Positions 55,671 to 64,000 of a DNA stretch of 64,000 nucleotides are shown piece by piece. The DNA is from Paraglaciecola chathamensis S18K6 (GTDB taxonomy: Bacteria > Pseudomonadota > Gammaproteobacteria > Enterobacterales > Alteromonadaceae). The DNA is taken from positions 1 to 64,000 of the forward strand of contig BAEM01000032.1 of the NCBI GenBank assembly GCA_000314955.1, read 5' to 3'. Made by a program: the position numbers and the translations under genes. The notes beneath the pieces are model-generated. The model made no database searches, was not told the origin of the DNA, and saw nothing but the letters and a program-made list of their open reading frames with translations. Each line of letters opens with the position of its first letter. The stretch's first letter is position 1.

Positions 55671-56711
55671 ATGTTTAAGTCTGTAGAAATAAGACGTGCA
55701 CTGGTCTTTGGCTTGGTGGTTGTCGCGCTCGCATTAAGCATGAAAGCGTTCGCCAAAAAGGTACCAAATGTGAGATTAGGTGTGCTGAAATACGGTACGG
55801 TCAATTGGGAAGTGGATGTGATTAAGCATCACAATCTGGACCAAAAATACGGATTTAACTTAGACGTTCTTTCCTTAGGGAGTAAAAACGCATCTGCGGT
55901 GGCGCTGCAAAGCAATGCGGTTGACATAATTTTAACCGATTGGTTATGGGTGAATCGCCAGCGCGCCAGTGAAAAAGACTTTAGCCTTTTTCCTACGTCG
56001 ATTGCCACAGGTGGTTTATATGTTACAAATGACTCACCCGCTAAGGACGTTCGCGATTTAGCGAACAAAAGAGTCGGTATTGCTGGCGGCGAGGTGGATA
56101 AAAACTGGTTATTACTGCAAGCATACTCTCAGGCTCAATACGGTTTTGACATAAAAAATCTTGCCCAAGCTAGTTTTATGTCACCTGTTTTACTTAACGT
56201 ACTTATGCTTAGAGGGGAGCTTGATGGTGGGATTAATTTTTGGCATTACGGCGCGCGTTTAAAGGCCGAAGGGTATAAATTACTGGTTACTGTACCTGAG
56301 ATGCTACAAGCCCTAGACATTGAAAACGATGTCCCTCTGCTAGGCTGGGCATTTAAAAAGCCTTGGGCAGATCGGCACGCAAAGAGTGTAAAAGGCTTCC
56401 TGCAGGCCTCCTTGGAAGCAAAGCAGATCCTTTATTCGTCGGATGAAGAATGGAAGCGAATTCGTGCTTTGACCAAAGCGGAAAATGACACCGTTTTTGC
56501 TAGTTTAAAAAACGAATACCGTGGAGGAATACTACACCAATTCGGCCCTCAGGAGTTAATGGCAACAAAACAGATATTTAATGTATTGGCCAAGCATGGA
56601 GGCCATAGTTTAGTCGGCAAGGCAACACACCTAGATACGCAAACGTTTTACACACTCGACCAGAGTCTAATGACTTGGATCCCGGCGGTTAAAGATGAAA
56701 ACGCTCCATGA
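55671..56711 (+). CDS. NitT/TauT-type ABC substrate-binding protein
   Basis: A 346-residue exported protein with signal peptide about 1-28 (ALSMKAFA/KKV) and the SsuA/TauA-like fold: VRLGVLKYGTVNWEVDVI, FNLDVLSLGSKNASAVALQSNAVDIILTD, LANKRVGIAGGEVDKNW and FLQASLEAKQILYSSDEEW. The WEVDVI and ILTDWLWV segments set it apart from classic taurine proteins. It overlaps the permease gene by 17 bp. The ligand is unknown; related genes often occur near PQQ dehydrogenases. Confidence 0.87.
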   Translation: MFKSVEIRRALVFGLVVVALALSMKAFAKKVPNVRLGVLKYGTVNWEVDVIKHHNLDQKYGFNLDVLSLGSKNASAVALQSNAVDIILTDWLWVNRQRASEKDFSLFPTSIATGGLYVTNDSPAKDVRDLANKRVGIAGGEVDKNWLLLQAYSQAQYGFDIKNLAQASFMSPVLLNVLMLRGELDGGINFWHYGARLKAEGYKLLVTVPEMLQALDIENDVPLLGWAFKKPWADRHAKSVKGFLQASLEAKQILYSSDEEWKRIRALTKAENDTVFASLKNEYRGGILHQFGPQELMATKQIFNVLAKHGGHSLVGKATHLDTQTFYTLDQSLMTWIPAVKDENAP

Positions 56712-57546
56712 CGTTTCATTACACGTCGCTAGCAAGTCTGTAATGAAAAAGCTGCTTTTTGCACGAGTCTTGCCCGTGTCGCTTGTTACTCACGAGGCGA
56801 CTAGCTGGTTATTTTCACGTTTAGTAAAGTTACTAGCCGTTGGTATCATTTGGCAGACGATCGCGTGGCTTGTGGCAAGTCCTGATTTTCCAAGTTGTAT
56901 TGCGGTCCTTAGCAGTATTCATTTTCATATCACGCAAGGAGAAATGCTGTTAAATCTTTGGGTTACGCTTAAACGCGTGGCCGTCAGTTTTGTTATTTCT
57001 ATGCTCTTAGGCGTGCTAATTGGTGTGCTAATGGGAACCTATACCAGATTTAACAAATTGACCGATACAGCACTGATTATCGCCTTAAACGTCCCGGCGT
57101 TAGTGACCATTTTGTTGTGCTACATTTGGTTTGGTTTAGTGGAAAGTGCTGCTATTGCGGCGGTGGTACTAAATAAAGTCCCGACGGTTGTGGTAATGAT
57201 ACGCGAAGGGGCGAGGGTAGTGGATAGTGATCTATTGGCAGTGGCGAAAGTTTATAGATTGTCACCTTGGCGCACTTTCCTCAAGGTGTTCTTACCGCAA
57301 CTTTATCCGTTTATCATGGCATCTGCTCGTTCAGGGCTGTCTTTAATTTGGAAAATTGTCTTAGTTGTTGAGTTGCTTGGGCGAAGTGACGGAGTGGGCT
57401 TCGCATTAAACACCCAATTTCAGTACTTTGATATTACGGGTATTTTGGCTTACACATGTGCTTTTATCAGCATCATACTGTGCGTTGAAGCGGTTGTTTT
57501 TCGACCTATTGATAAACTTATTGCTCGGGGCGGTGTGCGTGGCTGA
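56695..57546 (+). CDS. NitT/TauT-type ABC permease
   Basis: A 283-residue inner-membrane protein of the BPD_transp_1 (SsuC/TauC) family with about six membrane segments. The cytoplasmic EAA loop reads VAKVYRLSPWRTFLKVFLPQLYPFIMAS. The first 35 residues are an extra N-terminal stretch, and an internal Met at about residue 15 may be the true start. Overlaps the genes on both sides, so the three-gene set is one operon. Confidence 0.88.
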   Translation: MKTLHDVSLHVASKSVMKKLLFARVLPVSLVTHEATSWLFSRLVKLLAVGIIWQTIAWLVASPDFPSCIAVLSSIHFHITQGEMLLNLWVTLKRVAVSFVISMLLGVLIGVLMGTYTRFNKLTDTALIIALNVPALVTILLCYIWFGLVESAAIAAVVLNKVPTVVVMIREGARVVDSDLLAVAKVYRLSPWRTFLKVFLPQLYPFIMASARSGLSLIWKIVLVVELLGRSDGVGFALNTQFQYFDITGILAYTCAFISIILCVEAVVFRPIDKLIARGGVRG

Positions 57547-58279
57547 AATTAACGTTCGTATCGAAAATAAGCAGTACGTTTATGGCACCAGTGTACTAGA
57601 GCATATTGAATTTGATCTAGCTTCTGGGGAGTTTATGGCGATTGTCGGCCCTTCAGGATGCGGTAAAACCACCGTCCTTAACATGATAAGTGGCATTGAA
57701 CCAAGTAAATCGGGTAGCGTTATATTGGATGGTGAGCCTTTAAATACTCAAACTAGCACTCGAATTGGTTATATTTTTCAACAACCTAGGTTAATGCCTT
57801 GGTTAACCGTTGAGCAAAACTTAACGTTAGTTAAACCAAGTGTTGATCTAGACACTATCAGTGAGTTACTAAAGAGCGTAGGGTTAGAGGGGAAACAGGA
57901 TTGCTACCCCCGTACTTTGTCTGGAGGAATGCAGCGAAGAGTCAGTATTGCTCGTGCATTTCTGATCAACCCTAAGTTGTTGTTACTTGATGAGCCATTT
58001 AATTCACTAGATGCACCGACTGCGGCGCGCCTGCGTTTACTCTTAATGCGATTTTGTCAACGTCACAAGTGCAGTGTGATTTTTGTCACCCACGACTTAC
58101 AAGAGGCTGTGTATCTGGCCGATAGAATTCTATTTTTAAGTCAGCCACCCAGTCGAATAGTCCATCAGGAATCAGTAAGAATTGCTCGCCCTCGCACCGA
58201 GTCTGGTGTTGATGAGCTCAGTTGGCAAGCCGCTCTTTTGGCAAAGTACCCGAACTTACTCGCGGGTAGCGTCATTTGA
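57539..58279 (+). CDS. NitT/TauT-type ABC ATPase
   Basis: A 246-residue ATPase from GTG 57539 (VAEINVRIENKQYVYG), which overlaps the permease end by 8 bp; the frame is open upstream to 57428, but that part lies inside the permease gene. Walker A GPSGCGKTT, Q-loop YIFQQPRLMPWLT, signature LSGGMQRRVSIARA, Walker B LLLLDEPFNSLD and H-loop FVTHDLQEA are all present. It energises the preceding permease. Confidence 0.9.
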   Translation: MAEINVRIENKQYVYGTSVLEHIEFDLASGEFMAIVGPSGCGKTTVLNMISGIEPSKSGSVILDGEPLNTQTSTRIGYIFQQPRLMPWLTVEQNLTLVKPSVDLDTISELLKSVGLEGKQDCYPRTLSGGMQRRVSIARAFLINPKLLLLDEPFNSLDAPTAARLRLLLMRFCQRHKCSVIFVTHDLQEAVYLADRILFLSQPPSRIVHQESVRIARPRTESGVDELSWQAALLAKYPNLLAGSVI

Positions 58280-58314
58280 TGCGTAGATATTGAACAAACA
58301 AAGAAGTCACCAGA

Positions 58315-59637
58315 ATGACGATACAACTTACAAAAGACGCTGTCTCCCAAGGTAATCAAAATAAGCCTCGTCTATGGGTGTCTGAAACGCGACAAAGTTT
58401 GAGTCAAGAATTACATAATCGACCCAGTGTGCAAATTGATATTGGTACGAGTATAAGTCACATCGCAGTGCGAATTACCCAAGACCAGCGAGCGCAGGAA
58501 TTTCAGCAACTATGCTCCTTGTGTGCACGTTACAATGCTCCGCCTCCAGAGCCAGATGCTTGTTGTTATTACCAGCATTTCACTGGTTTTGAGATCCGCT
58601 GGGAACGGCATTTAGAGTTTTCTAATTATACTTTTATCAGAAATGGTAGTAGTCAAAGATTGTTTGATAGTTTCGCCATAGAGTTTATTCCCCAGCAATG
58701 GTTTGATGAATTAGTAGGGGAGCTTGTCAGTGCTGTGAACGTGATTCTAAGTGCTAAACCACCCAGTGAAGAGCTCCTGTGTCAGGCCTTCGAAAGTTAC
58801 CAAGTTTTTGGTAGCAATGTATCTAGTGGGCGAGCTAATGTGTTTACTTCTTTTCGAATACACAGTGATGGTTTTTCTCGGGTGTATATTGAGTCATCTG
58901 CTTTAAATACCTATCAGGCTGGGCGTTTGGTACAGCGACTGCTGGAAATTGAAACCTATCAAATGATGGCACTGTTAAGTTTACCTATCGCTAAAGCGTT
59001 GTCATCTGAGGTGACACAAATAGAGCAGCGCTTAATGGGAATCAATCAAAGCATGGCAAGCCTTGACGGTTTTGATGACAAAGAAATGCTGACAGCATTA
59101 TCGCATTTAGCAAGTCAAACTGAGCAAATACTAGCTGATATTAGTTATCGCTTTAGCGCCACAAATGCATATTACGATTTAGTTTGCTCGCGCATTGCTC
59201 AGCTCAAAGAACAAGAGATCAGCAATAAAGAACGCTTGAGTGAATTTGTTACACGCAGGCTAAGCCCTGGTGTCAAAACATGTCAGGCGTTAACACGTCG
59301 CTTAGATGCACTAGCTTGTCGCATAGAGCGGGCGAGTGGTTTACTGCAAACCCGAGTTGACCTGTCAATTGAGCAACAAAATCAAAAACTACTTGCGGCG
59401 ATTAATCAAAGAGGCGAGGTGCAGTTGCGATTGCAGCAAGTAGTAGAAGGTGTGTCGATTGTCGCCATTGTTTACTATTCCATGAGTTTACTTGATTACG
59501 TATTAAACGCCCTCGCATCGATTGATTTGGCGTTGAACGAAACCTTAGTTAAAGGGGCCGCCGTCCCGGTTTTACTGGTATTTACGTGGCTCGTGATGCG
59601 TTTCTTTATACGGGTTATCAAAAAACAAACTGGCTAA
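58315..59637 (+). CDS. DUF3422 family membrane protein
   Basis: A 440-residue protein of the DUF3422 family: RQSLSQELHNRPSVQIDI and SHIAVRI near the N-terminus, a central RNGSSQRLFDSFAIEFIP and SGRANVFTSFRIHSDGFSRVYI region, a helical coiled-coil stretch (about 215-370) and two C-terminal membrane helices (VEGVSIVAIVYYSMSLLDYVL and AAVPVLLVFTWLVMRFFIRV). Function is unknown. It starts 35 bases after the ABC ATPase and is probably in the same transcript. Confidence 0.88.
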   Translation: MTIQLTKDAVSQGNQNKPRLWVSETRQSLSQELHNRPSVQIDIGTSISHIAVRITQDQRAQEFQQLCSLCARYNAPPPEPDACCYYQHFTGFEIRWERHLEFSNYTFIRNGSSQRLFDSFAIEFIPQQWFDELVGELVSAVNVILSAKPPSEELLCQAFESYQVFGSNVSSGRANVFTSFRIHSDGFSRVYIESSALNTYQAGRLVQRLLEIETYQMMALLSLPIAKALSSEVTQIEQRLMGINQSMASLDGFDDKEMLTALSHLASQTEQILADISYRFSATNAYYDLVCSRIAQLKEQEISNKERLSEFVTRRLSPGVKTCQALTRRLDALACRIERASGLLQTRVDLSIEQQNQKLLAAINQRGEVQLRLQQVVEGVSIVAIVYYSMSLLDYVLNALASIDLALNETLVKGAAVPVLLVFTWLVMRFFIRVIKKQTG

Positions 59638-59828
59638 CTTTCTCCGGCTTATTCTCAACGTATCGCGGTGAGAGGATAGTTGTGCTTTTTCAGCATTTCC
59701 CTCCTTAAGTACTAGTTCTTTTTTATCATCCTAAATAATGCGTGATTTCGTTACCTCGTCGAATTCTTTAGCTGTGCCGGTATTTATATGATCCCGTTGA
59801 ACGATAACAAAAAATGGGAAACACAATC

Positions 59829-60986
59829 ATGAACCAATTAATGAAATTTGGACTCTTGTCAGCGACGATCGCAAGTTCATTCAGTGCAGTGGCTAAAATA
59901 GAAGTTTACGAAAATGATGGTTTGAGTTTTAGCGCAGACGGTTTGGTTAACGCCTTCTATTCTAATAGTTCAATTGAAACTACTGATGCTGCAGGTGTTG
60001 GTACAGACAGAGACCAGTCGCGTGTGCGAATGGGCTTTTTACCGAATAATGTAGGTTTCAACTTTTCTAATCAGTTGTCAGATATGAAAATTGAGATGCG
60101 CTCGTCATTTTGGGTCTCCATTAATGACACCGATAATAATCGCGACGCATCGCCTGCTGATTTGGGAACGGGGTCATTAATTGATGTGCGCCAATTTTAT
60201 GCGACTGTTAAGGCGGATTGGGGGGAAATACTCATAGGTAAAGATTTCGGGTTATTTAATCGCGCGAACATATTAAATGATGAATTATTGTTAGGTTTTG
60301 GTCAAACGTCTGACTTTTTTGGCTTAGTCGATGGCGGTAATGTGTCCTTCGGTAACATCAGTACGGGTTACACCTATCCATTCCCTAAGGCCCAAATTAC
60401 CTATCGCTCACCTGAATTCAATGGTTTTAAAATTGCGGTGGGCCTAATGGACCCTAACAAGGTTTCTTCTGACTCATCTGAAGACTTACCTCGGTTTGAA
60501 GCTGAGTTGATGTACAACTCAACTTTTGACAATGGCTCATTTAAAGCATGGTTGAGCGGTGTTAGCCAATCTAGTGAAGTTGACGGTGTAGAACAAGATC
60601 AATCTGGAGTCGGATATGGCGCAAATGTTAAATTCGCGGGTATAGCACTAACTGCGTCTGGCTATAGCACCAAAGGGTTAGGGCACGTTGCTGGGCTTGA
60701 TCAAATAGTAGGGCCTGAGGTTATTGAAACCGACGGTATGCTGTTGCAGGCATCTTACACCTTGGCAGATCACAGGTTCGTGATGACGTATGGGCGAACT
60801 GAAGTAGAAAATACCAACAGCGATTTGGATGCTGAACATGAAAATACAGGGCTAGCCTACTTCAATAGTATTCGTCCTGGACTAACGGCTGTGCTGGAAT
60901 ATAACCATACCGAAGCAAACGTAACGGACTCTTTGGTGGGAGAAGATAACGATACAATTTCTATTGGCGCTGTGGTGACATTTTAA
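59829..60986 (+). CDS. Outer-membrane porin
   Basis: A 385-residue beta-barrel porin from ATG 59829 (an upstream ATG at 59814 is also in frame). Signal peptide ends at SAVA/KIEVYEND. Gram-negative porin features: DGLVNAFYSN, RVRMGFLPNNVGFNFSNQLSDMK, VRQFYATVKADWGEILIGKDFGLFNR, alternating strands and a C-terminal IGAVVTF. It may admit the alcohol substrate. A 175-bp upstream gap suggests its own promoter. Confidence 0.9.
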   Translation: MNQLMKFGLLSATIASSFSAVAKIEVYENDGLSFSADGLVNAFYSNSSIETTDAAGVGTDRDQSRVRMGFLPNNVGFNFSNQLSDMKIEMRSSFWVSINDTDNNRDASPADLGTGSLIDVRQFYATVKADWGEILIGKDFGLFNRANILNDELLLGFGQTSDFFGLVDGGNVSFGNISTGYTYPFPKAQITYRSPEFNGFKIAVGLMDPNKVSSDSSEDLPRFEAELMYNSTFDNGSFKAWLSGVSQSSEVDGVEQDQSGVGYGANVKFAGIALTASGYSTKGLGHVAGLDQIVGPEVIETDGMLLQASYTLADHRFVMTYGRTEVENTNSDLDAEHENTGLAYFNSIRPGLTAVLEYNHTEANVTDSLVGEDNDTISIGAVVTF

Positions 60987-61023
60987 GCTGAATTTAATAG
61001 CAATGGACTCAAAAGTGAGCATA

Positions 61024-61344
61024 ATGCAAAGTGTAAAATTAATGGTGCTGTATCCACAGCCAAAAGACAAAGAAACGTTTGAGCGCGATTATGTTTCGCA
61101 TTTAGCGTTGTTCCATCAAAAGTTGGGCATTTCTCAAACAGGTGAATTGCCCTACACAGTCACTAAATTTTGTGCGGTGGGAGATGAAATAACCAAGTAT
61201 TATCAGCTATTTACCATGGTTTTTAGTTCGATCGAGGAATTGCAGCACACACTTGCTAGTGAAGAAATGCAAATTGTAGCAAGTGACGCAGTACGTATTT
61301 CAACTGGCGGGGCGCCGAGCATTTTAATCGGAAAAGAAAATTAA
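61024..61344 (+). CDS. EthD domain protein
   Basis: A 106-residue dimeric alpha/beta-barrel protein of the EthD family (MVLYPQPKDKETFERDYVSHL, then FCAVGDEITKYYQLFTMVFSS and IVASDAVRISTGGAPSILIG). ATG 61024 was preferred over 61003 because GTGAG lies just upstream. EthD proteins occur beside alcohol and ether oxidation genes, but their exact role is unclear. Ends before a clear terminator and is probably cotranscribed with the porin gene. Confidence 0.85.
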   Translation: MQSVKLMVLYPQPKDKETFERDYVSHLALFHQKLGISQTGELPYTVTKFCAVGDEITKYYQLFTMVFSSIEELQHTLASEEMQIVASDAVRISTGGAPSILIGKEN

Positions 61345-61366
61345 ATCGAAAGTGTTATTACGTAGA

Positions 61367-61396
61367 GCAGTAAAATGACATATTTTACTGCCTTTT
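61367..61396 (+). terminator. Intrinsic terminator after EthD gene
   Basis: GCAGTAAAAT-GACAT-ATTTTACTGC is a perfect 10-bp stem with a 5-base loop followed by CTTTT. It closes the porin-EthD unit before the response-regulator gene. Confidence 0.85.
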
Positions 61397-61480
61397 CGTG
61401 TTAAAAAACTGTTAATTTTAAGTGGGTTGTGGGGCATAAATAAGGTAGAATATTTTATTTAAAACATAGTGTTAAGCGTC

Positions 61481-62137
61481 ATGTATAAATTTCTAGTTGC
61501 TGATGATCACCCATTGTTTCGTGAAGCGATAATCAATACGATTAGTTCTGCGTTTCCAGGCTCTTCGACCTATGAAACAGAAGACATTGAATCAACGCTT
61601 GAGTTAATTAAAAGTAATGATGAAATTGATTTGATTCTATTGGATTTGAACATGCCGGGCATGACAGGGCTCAATGGTTTACTTGATGTTCGAAATGAAT
61701 GCCCCACCACACCAGTGGTTATTGTGTCTGCAGAAACCGAAAAGCAGAAGATACTACAAACGCTTTCCTATGGTGCCGTTGGCTTTATTGCTAAATCTTC
61801 ATCCAAAAAAGTAATAGGCGAGGCGATTCAGAGTGTTTTTGAAGGAAATGTATATTTACCGCCAAATATAATGCGCTCTCAAACGGTTGATAACCAAACA
61901 AATGAATGTGAAATATCACCCGAAAAAATATCGCTATTAACTCGCCGAGAACTGATCGTGTTAAAGCATTTAACTAAGGGCGAAGCAAATAAGCAGATTG
62001 CTTACAACCTACATATTTCAGAGACAACCATTAAGTCCCATGTGTCATCTATCCTTAAAAAACTAGGCGCCACAAATCGTGTAAAAGTAGTGGTAGGCTG
62101 TGGTGATATTGATTTTAACCAATATCTGAAACGTTAA
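61481..62137 (+). CDS. LuxR/NarL family response regulator, AgmR/ErbR-like
   Basis: A 218-residue regulator from ATG 61481. The receiver domain has the acidic pair in VADDHPLFREA, the phosphorylation site Asp55 in LLDLNMPGMTG, and VVIVSAETE and GFIAKSSSKK. The C-terminal LuxR-type helix-turn-helix reads LTRRELIVLKHLTKGEANKQ, then IAYNLHISETTIKSHVSSIL. The likely partner is the convergent hybrid kinase, whose gene overlaps this one by four bases at the stop codons. In pseudomonads, regulators of this type control quinoprotein alcohol dehydrogenase genes. Confidence 0.92.
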   Translation: MYKFLVADDHPLFREAIINTISSAFPGSSTYETEDIESTLELIKSNDEIDLILLDLNMPGMTGLNGLLDVRNECPTTPVVIVSAETEKQKILQTLSYGAVGFIAKSSSKKVIGEAIQSVFEGNVYLPPNIMRSQTVDNQTNECEISPEKISLLTRRELIVLKHLTKGEANKQIAYNLHISETTIKSHVSSILKKLGATNRVKVVVGCGDIDFNQYLKR

Positions 62138-64000
62138 GCTTTTCGTAAGAGATAAAGCATTGATGTTTTCAGTTTCATGGGTTTTACCGGCTTATTGAGC
62201 AATAATATTTTGCTGTTTTTGATCTCATTTTTAAGTGATTGGCTGTAATTGGCCGTGATCATTATGGTGGGTAGGGCGGTTCGCCGAATTTGATTAATAT
62301 GCTGAGCTACATCTAGACCTAATTCACCATCATTTAAGTGATAATCAACCATTAGAATATCTACCTTATCGTAGGCAATATCTACCTTGTCTTTTAATTC
62401 ATTTAAGCTAACCGCTGTAATTATTTTGCAACCCCAACCTGCAAGTAGACGCGACATCCCTTCGCAAACACTTATGTCGTTATCGACCAACCATATTCGG
62501 TAATTTGAAAAATCTGTTGGATTGACCGCAAACTGCGTTGAGGTCAATGGCTTTAGAGGTTCGAGTGTGGCAGCAATAGGCACAGAAACAGAGAATACTG
62601 AGCCCTTACCTAATTCAGAATGTACGTTTATTTTATGCCCTAATACCGAGGCTATTTTATCCACAATAGCCAATCCCAAACCGAGCCCGTTTCCAAATGC
62701 ACTTTGTGAAGATTTTAAACGTTTAAATTCTTTAAAAATTTCAGAGAGTTGATTTTGGGCAATACCGGAGCCAGTATCCCATACTTCTAATGTAACGTGC
62801 TCGCCACGACGTCTGCAGCCTAACAAAACTTTACCCTTCGCGGCGTAACGAAAAGCATTAGACATAAAATTGCGCAGAATACGAGCAAGCAAAACGCTGT
62901 CGCTATACACCATGATATGTGATGGGACGTAGCGTAACTCAATGTTGTATTGACTGGTTGCCTGTTGGTATTCATTAGCCAGGTTGTCTAGCAACTCAGA
63001 GAGCTTAAATGTTCCTTTGTCCGCTTTTACCACACCGGCATCTAACTTTGATATATCAATAAGCGTGCTGATTAAATTCTCTAAATCATCAAGTGAGTTG
63101 GTTAATGAATTCACCACAGGAAAAGATTCCGTATTTATCAGTGTATCAGCTAGTGAACTGGTAAACAGTTGAGCTGCATTAAGGGGTTGCAGTAGATCGT
63201 GACTAACCGCGGCAAGAAATTTTGTTTTCGAAATATTCGCAAACTCAGCTTCTCGTTTAGCGTTCGTTAGATTCACTTGAGCTATGCGGCGTTCTTCTGC
63301 TTCAATCAGCAGTTCATCATTTAAGTTTTTGAGTTGAGATGTTCGTTCAGCCACGCGAATTTCAAGCTGGTCATGGGCTTTTTGTAATGCGACGGCATTG
63401 CGTTTACGTTCAGTAATGTCTCTGACCAAAACGAAGAAACCCTGCACATGGCCTTCACCATTTCGGTTAGGTACGTAGGATTTTAGTAGGTATCTAGCTT
63501 CCCCAGCGTGATTATTTTCAGCAATCTCAAAGCTCAGACTTTCCCCTTTGAGCGCGCGCTCAATGTACGGGCGAAGCTGGCTGTAATCTGAATCGACCCG
63601 GCTATCTTTTATCGATTCGCCATCCAAACTCCCCTGGGGCCAACCATACCAGTCTACATAGACTTGGTTGGTAAATTGAAACTTTAAATCGCTGCCAATG
63701 TAGGCGATCATAGCAGGTACATTATCGGTAATAAGCCGTAGCCAACGTTCGTTTTTCTCTAGTGATTCGGCATAACGGTGCCTAACCGTGATATCGGTGT
63801 AGGTTTTGATCAATTTACCGTTGATTAACCTGTGGTCTCGGATTTCCAATACGGTTCCGTTGGATAACGTCTGAACATAGTAGCCATCTTTATTTCTTGG
63901 TCGCTCACTGAGCTCTAATTCAGTCAAATTAGTTAAGTGTTGAAAGTACGGCATGGAACGTAGTTGGTTAGGAGAAAGCTGACTCATTTGTACAAATCGG
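62134..64000 (-). CDS. Hybrid histidine kinase, NahK/ErcS'-like, 5' end outside window
   Basis: At least 617 residues. Order: remnant of an N-terminal PAS domain (GTVLEIRDHRLINGKLIKTYTDIT), a second PAS/PAC (NVPAMIAYIGSDLKFQFTN), a coiled coil (about 195-240), HisKA with FLAAVSHDLLQPLNAAQLF, HATPase (FMSNAFRYA, DTGSGIA, GLGLGLAIV) and a C-terminal receiver (IWLVDNDISVCEG, DILMVDYHL). The SHDLLQPLNAA box and this layout match the NahK/ErcS' group, which includes regulators of ethanol oxidation in Pseudomonas. A Met is available at 63987, but the first PAS domain would lack about 80 residues and the frame stays open to the window edge, so the gene almost surely continues beyond. Confidence 0.9.
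   Translation of the reverse strand, partial: RFVQMSQLSPNQLRSMPYFQHLTNLTELELSERPRNKDGYYVQTLSNGTVLEIRDHRLINGKLIKTYTDITVRHRYAESLEKNERWLRLITDNVPAMIAYIGSDLKFQFTNQVYVDWYGWPQGSLDGESIKDSRVDSDYSQLRPYIERALKGESLSFEIAENNHAGEARYLLKSYVPNRNGEGHVQGFFVLVRDITERKRNAVALQKAHDQLEIRVAERTSQLKNLNDELLIEAEERRIAQVNLTNAKREAEFANISKTKFLAAVSHDLLQPLNAAQLFTSSLADTLINTESFPVVNSLTNSLDDLENLISTLIDISKLDAGVVKADKGTFKLSELLDNLANEYQQATSQYNIELRYVPSHIMVYSDSVLLARILRNFMSNAFRYAAKGKVLLGCRRRGEHVTLEVWDTGSGIAQNQLSEIFKEFKRLKSSQSAFGNGLGLGLAIVDKIASVLGHKINVHSELGKGSVFSVSVPIAATLEPLKPLTSTQFAVNPTDFSNYRIWLVDNDISVCEGMSRLLAGWGCKIITAVSLNELKDKVDIAYDKVDILMVDYHLNDGELGLDVAQHINQIRRTALPTIMITANYSQSLKNEIKNSKILLLNKPVKPMKLKTSMLYLLRKA

Overview
The window looks like the chromosome of a marine gammaproteobacterium of the Alteromonadales, most like Paraglaciecola/Glaciecola. 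This is an inference from a GH16 agarase, formylglycine sulfatases, several large TonB-dependent receptors, the gene families present and moderate GC. No rRNA, tRNA, CRISPR array or complete phage was seen.

Layout. (1) 1-7.3 kb: secreted S9 peptidase, PEP-mutase-family enzyme, YkgJ-type cysteine protein, first copy of a 266-bp MITE-like element, membrane dipeptidase and a YHYH lipoprotein. (2) 7.5-14 kb: a trehalose-use regulon made of a TonB receptor, LacI-type regulator, MFS transporter and GH37 trehalase, with three copies of one 14-bp LacI-type operator. (3) 14-27 kb: mostly core genes: M14 metallopeptidase, glutathione-dependent formaldehyde detoxification pair (fghA, frmA), an SDR/amidohydrolase pair, DUF2721, rimO, DUF6172 and a short UvrA paralogue. 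(4) 27-42 kb: a polysaccharide locus (GH16 agarase, TonB receptor, two sulfatases, DUF1080 lipoprotein, sialate O-acetylesterase-like protein). It is interrupted at 35-39 kb by a small chromosomal integron whose integrase is broken, with two or three gene cassettes and a decayed REP-associated transposase. (5) 42.5-43.1 kb: a YciI protein and the second MITE copy, in the opposite orientation. (6) 43.2-64 kb: a large PQQ-dependent alcohol oxidation block.

Block 6 is the most interesting part. The minus-strand operon holds a c-type cytochrome, a XoxJ/MxaJ-like periplasmic binding protein and a quinoprotein alcohol dehydrogenase. The dehydrogenase carries the extra aspartate (WDFD) that marks lanthanide-dependent enzymes. 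Facing it is a four-gene set matching the PQQ-associated ABC system (PedA1A2BC/Lut-like: binding protein, YVTN beta-propeller, ATPase, permease). Two TonB receptors follow, one with very acidic loops, then a NitT/TauT-type ABC system, a DUF3422 membrane protein, a porin and an EthD protein. The block ends with a LuxR-type response regulator and a NahK/ErcS'-like hybrid kinase. The working model is metal or metal-chelate import across both membranes feeding a lanthanide alcohol dehydrogenase under two-component control. The import substrate and the control link are inferences.
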